NCBI RefSeq assembly: GCF_900187185.1
Contig: NZ_LT906465.1
Coordinates: forward strand, 1,674,001-1,738,000
Origin: Chryseobacterium taklimakanense
Lineage (GTDB): Bacteria; Bacteroidota; Bacteroidia; Flavobacteriales; Weeksellaceae
DNA length: 64,000 nucleotides
Reading direction: 5' to 3'
A program made the translations under genes and the position numbers. The notes under the pieces are model-generated. The model did no database searches and had not been told where the DNA came from. It was given only the letters and a program-made list of their open reading frames with translations. This document shows positions 61,283-64,000 of the stretch, piece by piece. Each line of letters opens with the position of its first letter. The first letter of the stretch is position 1.

Positions 61283-63257
61283 TTACGATATCAAAAGAAA
61301 GAAAACTCTAAGGTGGGGCTATGTCTTCGCCTTTGCCGCATTTCTGCTGTTCGTGGTGTTTCTTGGCCGCATCATCATCCTTCAGAATACTAATGTAAAG
61401 GAGATCAAAGAAGATTATATCAGCAAAAATTATCGGGAAGCCACCCTGAAGGCTGCTCGTGGAAACCTCTATGCGTCAGACGGTTCCATTCTTGCAACTA
61501 CAGTGATGCGTTACGACATTTATATCGATTTCAAGACAATCCGTGATACAACTTACGCTCAGAATATCGGTGCTCTTACAGATTCTTTAAGTCAAATGTT
61601 TGGAAAACCAAGAAGCTATTTCCGTCAGAAATTTGATGCTCAGAAAGCGAAGAAAAACCAGTACTATTCTTTGATTAAAGGTTTGGATTTTGATCAGTAC
61701 GACAGAATCCGCAAGTTTCCGATTTTCGTGAAAGGGAAGAACAGAGGCGGATTCATCGTTGACAGAAACTATAAAAGAGAGCTCGCAACCACCGAAATCG
61801 GCGCCGGAACCATCGGTATGGATGACCACCGCGGAAAATCCGGTCTTGAAGCGGCTTTTTCAAAATATTTAAAGGGCCAGGATGGAACGAGGCTCGAACA
61901 AAGAGTCAATTCCGCACAATGGAAACCCATTGATTACTGGAAAGCCAAAGAACCGGTTGACGGGCAGGATGTTTACACGACTTTGGACCTTAGAATTCAG
62001 GACATTGCGCATTCGGCTCTAGAAAAACAGCTCATTAATTTTGATGCCGTTCACGGCTGCGTGGTAGTGATGGAAGTTGCTACCGGAAAGGTAAAAGCGA
62101 TGGTAAATCTGCGCCGCACAGAGCCTGGAATTTATGTCGACGCCTACAATTATATTCTGAAAGACGGGATTGAGCCCGGCTCTACTTTCAAAACGGTTTC
62201 TCTGCTTGCTGCCATGGATGATGGCTTTATCACCGAAAAAACAACAGTAAATGTCGGCGGCGGGGTTTGGAATTACGCAGGACAGAGAATTTCTGACGGT
62301 CACGGTGGCGGAACTTACGAGATCAGTGATGTTTTGGCAAAATCCAGCAACGTAGGAACTGCGAAGCTAATCACGCAATATTATGCGAGTAAGCCTCAGG
62401 TATTTCTGGATCACTTGAAACGGTGGAAAATGTTTGATAAAATGGACATCGAACTTCCGGGAATTACCAAACCGTTTGTTTACACGCCGCAACACTCTAA
62501 ATGGAACGCTGCGACTTTAGCGTCTATATCTTACGGTTATTCCACAAACTTCAATTTGCTGCAGCTGACGACTTTCTACAACGGAATTGCCAATAAAGGA
62601 AAAATGCTGAAACCGCTTTTCATTGAAAAAATCATGAAAGACGGGCAAACGCTTTATGAGGCAAAACCAGAAGTAATGGTAAACCGAATGGCATCCCCGG
62701 AAGCGATCAACATGATGACGCACGCTTTAACCAAAGCTGTAGAAAAAGGAACGGCAAAAAGCATCTTCACCCCAAACCTGAAAATGGCAGGAAAAACAGG
62801 AACCGCAAGATTTGAATATTGGTTGCCGGGTAAAATGAAATACCGCGCTTCGTTTGCAGGTTTTTATCCGGCTGACAATCCGAAATATACATGTTATGTG
62901 ATGGTGAGTGAGCCTGATGTTGCAAAAGGATTTTACGGAGCTACGGTTGCTGCACCAGTCTTTAAGGAAATTGCCGGAAAGACTTTCCTGAAAACTCCAC
63001 AAAATGTGGAACAGGAGCTTTTGGTTGATAAGAAAGTTGATTTGTCAAAACTGACAGAAGCCAACGTGAAAGTGACTGTGAACAACCGCAAAATGCCTAA
63101 AGTAACCGGCCTGATCGGGAAAAATGTCATTCCGCAGCTTGAAAATGCAGGCTACAGAGTAGATTATAAAGGTGTAGGGAAAATAAGGGAGCAATTCCCG
63201 CTGGAAGGCACTGTAATTAATAAAAACCAAAGAATTTATCTGCAGCTGCAGAATTAG
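61266..63257 (+). CDS. ftsI: Penicillin-binding protein 3-type division transpeptidase with PASTA domain
   Basis: Class B PBP that cross-links septal peptidoglycan, 663 residues. One N-terminal helix (GYVFAFAAFLLFVVFLGRII), then a dimerisation region, then the transpeptidase with S306-T-F-K309 (EPGSTFKTVSLLAAMD), SSN (AKSSNVGTAKL) and K510-T-G (AGKTGTARFEYW). A single PASTA-like domain ends the protein (VTGLIGKNVIPQLENAGYRV), more usual in Spo VD-like PBPs and common in Bacteroidota. It is fourth in the dcw cluster. Confidence 0.94.
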   Translation: MQKHSDYDIKRKKTLRWGYVFAFAAFLLFVVFLGRIIILQNTNVKEIKEDYISKNYREATLKAARGNLYASDGSILATTVMRYDIYIDFKTIRDTTYAQNIGALTDSLSQMFGKPRSYFRQKFDAQKAKKNQYYSLIKGLDFDQYDRIRKFPIFVKGKNRGGFIVDRNYKRELATTEIGAGTIGMDDHRGKSGLEAAFSKYLKGQDGTRLEQRVNSAQWKPIDYWKAKEPVDGQDVYTTLDLRIQDIAHSALEKQLINFDAVHGCVVVMEVATGKVKAMVNLRRTEPGIYVDAYNYILKDGIEPGSTFKTVSLLAAMDDGFITEKTTVNVGGGVWNYAGQRISDGHGGGTYEISDVLAKSSNVGTAKLITQYYASKPQVFLDHLKRWKMFDKMDIELPGITKPFVYTPQHSKWNAATLASISYGYSTNFNLLQLTTFYNGIANKGKMLKPLFIEKIMKDGQTLYEAKPEVMVNRMASPEAINMMTHALTKAVEKGTAKSIFTPNLKMAGKTGTARFEYWLPGKMKYRASFAGFYPADNPKYTCYVMVSEPDVAKGFYGATVAAPVFKEIAGKTFLKTPQNVEQELLVDKKVDLSKLTEANVKVTVNNRKMPKVTGLIGKNVIPQLENAGYRVDYKGVGKIREQFPLEGTVINKNQRIYLQLQN

Positions 63258-63314
63258 AACGGATAAGCAAAAACACCTTAAACTTGAAATCTTAAACTTG
63301 TAAAAAAAGATTTA

Positions 63315-64000
63315 ATGAACCTCACAGAGCTATTACAAAGAATTCCAACCCTGGAAACTTCCGGAGCAATGAACCGCAAAGTATCCGGAATTGTTTTCGA
63401 CAGCCGGAAAGCTGTGGAGAATTCGCTGTATGTAGCCCTGAAAGGAACACTTGCTGACGGGCATTCATTCATAGATTCTGCTGTTGAAAAAGGTGCGAAA
63501 GTCATTATTTGTGAATTTTTGCCTGAAAATTTCAATCCGGAAATCACTTATATTAAAGTAAAAGATTCATCAAAAACTTTAGGGCAACTGGCTTCTAATT
63601 ATTATGGTAATCCGTCCGAGCAGCTCACTTTGGTGGGAATTACGGGAACCAACGGTAAAACTTCGGTCTCCACGCTGCTTTTTGATGTGTTCACGGCTTT
63701 GGGTTTCAAATGTGCCTTGATTTCTACCGTTGAATACAGAATTGCCGGTGAGGTCATTCCATCCACGCACACCACTCCGGACGTGGTCACGCTCAACCAG
63801 ATTTTGGCAAAAGCGGTTTATGAAGGTTGCGAATATGCCTTCATGGAGGTAAGCTCCCACGGGATTCATCAGAACAGAACCGAAGGACTGCACTTTAAAG
63901 TTGGCGGCTTTACCAACATCACCCACGACCATCTGGATTATCATAAAACCTTTGAAGAATACCTGAAAACGAAGAAAAGATTTTTCGATGAACTGCCGGC
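63315..64000 (+). CDS. murE: UDP-MurNAc-L-Ala-D-Glu ligase MurE (3' partial)
   Basis: Adds the third amino acid (meso-DAP in Gram-negatives) to UDP-MurNAc-dipeptide. About 228 residues are present before the window ends. They read MNLTELLQRIPTLE, GIVFDSRKAVENSLYVALKG, the P-loop ITGTNGKTSVSTLLFDVF, STHTTPDVVTLNQILAKAV and MEVSSHGIHQNRTEGLHF. The C-terminal part with the DAP/Lys-specific motif lies outside the window. It begins 57 bp after ftsI. Confidence 0.93.
   Translation, partial: MNLTELLQRIPTLETSGAMNRKVSGIVFDSRKAVENSLYVALKGTLADGHSFIDSAVEKGAKVIICEFLPENFNPEITYIKVKDSSKTLGQLASNYYGNPSEQLTLVGITGTNGKTSVSTLLFDVFTALGFKCALISTVEYRIAGEVIPSTHTTPDVVTLNQILAKAVYEGCEYAFMEVSSHGIHQNRTEGLHFKVGGFTNITHDHLDYHKTFEEYLKTKKRFFDELP

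Noticed and set aside
1-64000. CRISPR array, tRNA or rRNA genes
   Set aside because: Searched by eye for regular spaced repeats and tRNA arms; none found, though a tRNA could be missed without a program.

Overview
The window looks like the chromosome of a flavobacterium of the Weeksellaceae (Chryseobacterium/Kaistella/Elizabethkingia type). The evidence is moderate to low GC, Bacteroidota -7 promoter elements (TAnnTTTG), weak or absent Shine-Dalgarno sequences, a MurF-alanine racemase fusion, an RND pump fused to its outer-membrane factor, 2TM-domain proteins, a TonB receptor with a carboxypeptidase-like N-terminal domain, and many DUF families typical of the group. No tRNA, rRNA, CRISPR array or intact mobile element was seen. 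This assignment comes from reading the sequence, not from a database search.

Layout. 1-5690: heavy-metal efflux island, with an RND pump/TolC fusion that enters from the left, a CusB-like adaptor and a P1B-type ATPase, closed by a UUCG terminator. 5690-7010: decayed junction with a possible lipoprotein remnant, an FRG-domain pseudogene and the 3' end of a transposase. 7014-10008: reverse-strand membrane genes (DUF3820, AI-2E exporter family, two related multi-pass proteins). 10043-19790: housekeeping genes (pabB/pabC-like, menD, 2OG dioxygenase, nucleosidase, fabG, rsmI, a MurC paralogue, an acidic protein, tdk). 19809-27740: forward genes murF-alr, patatin/D15 protein, ybeY, mnmG and a methyltransferase; mnmG is bracketed by two perfect parS-like palindromes.

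27856-29736: pgk (reverse) and rpiB (forward) diverge from about 650 bp of AT-rich non-coding DNA with several DnaA-box-like 9-mers. Together with the parS sites and a shift to mostly forward genes on the right, this makes the gap a good candidate for oriC. 30218-34420: rnr, LysE-type exporter, LD-carboxypeptidase and yraN.

35169-41412 is the most interesting block. A TonB-dependent receptor, a small secreted helical protein, and an operon of 2TM protein, histidine kinase with C-terminal 2TM domain, 2TM, 2TM and LytTR response regulator share one promoter architecture: two ACSRTTCRG repeats 21 bp apart, placed 42-43 bp before the -7 element. This matches the known form of LytTR binding sites, so the operon probably controls itself, the receptor and the secreted protein.

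41455-59223: mixed core genes, including mnmA, S9 peptidase, AsmA-like protein, DUF2797, sugar-nucleotide epimerase, secA, ROK kinase, msrA, ysxC and a hydrolase, with dispersed palindromic repeats between some of them. 59427-64000: start of the division/cell-wall (dcw) cluster, with a MraZ operator followed by mraZ, rsmH, ftsL-like, ftsI and murE, which runs off the right edge.
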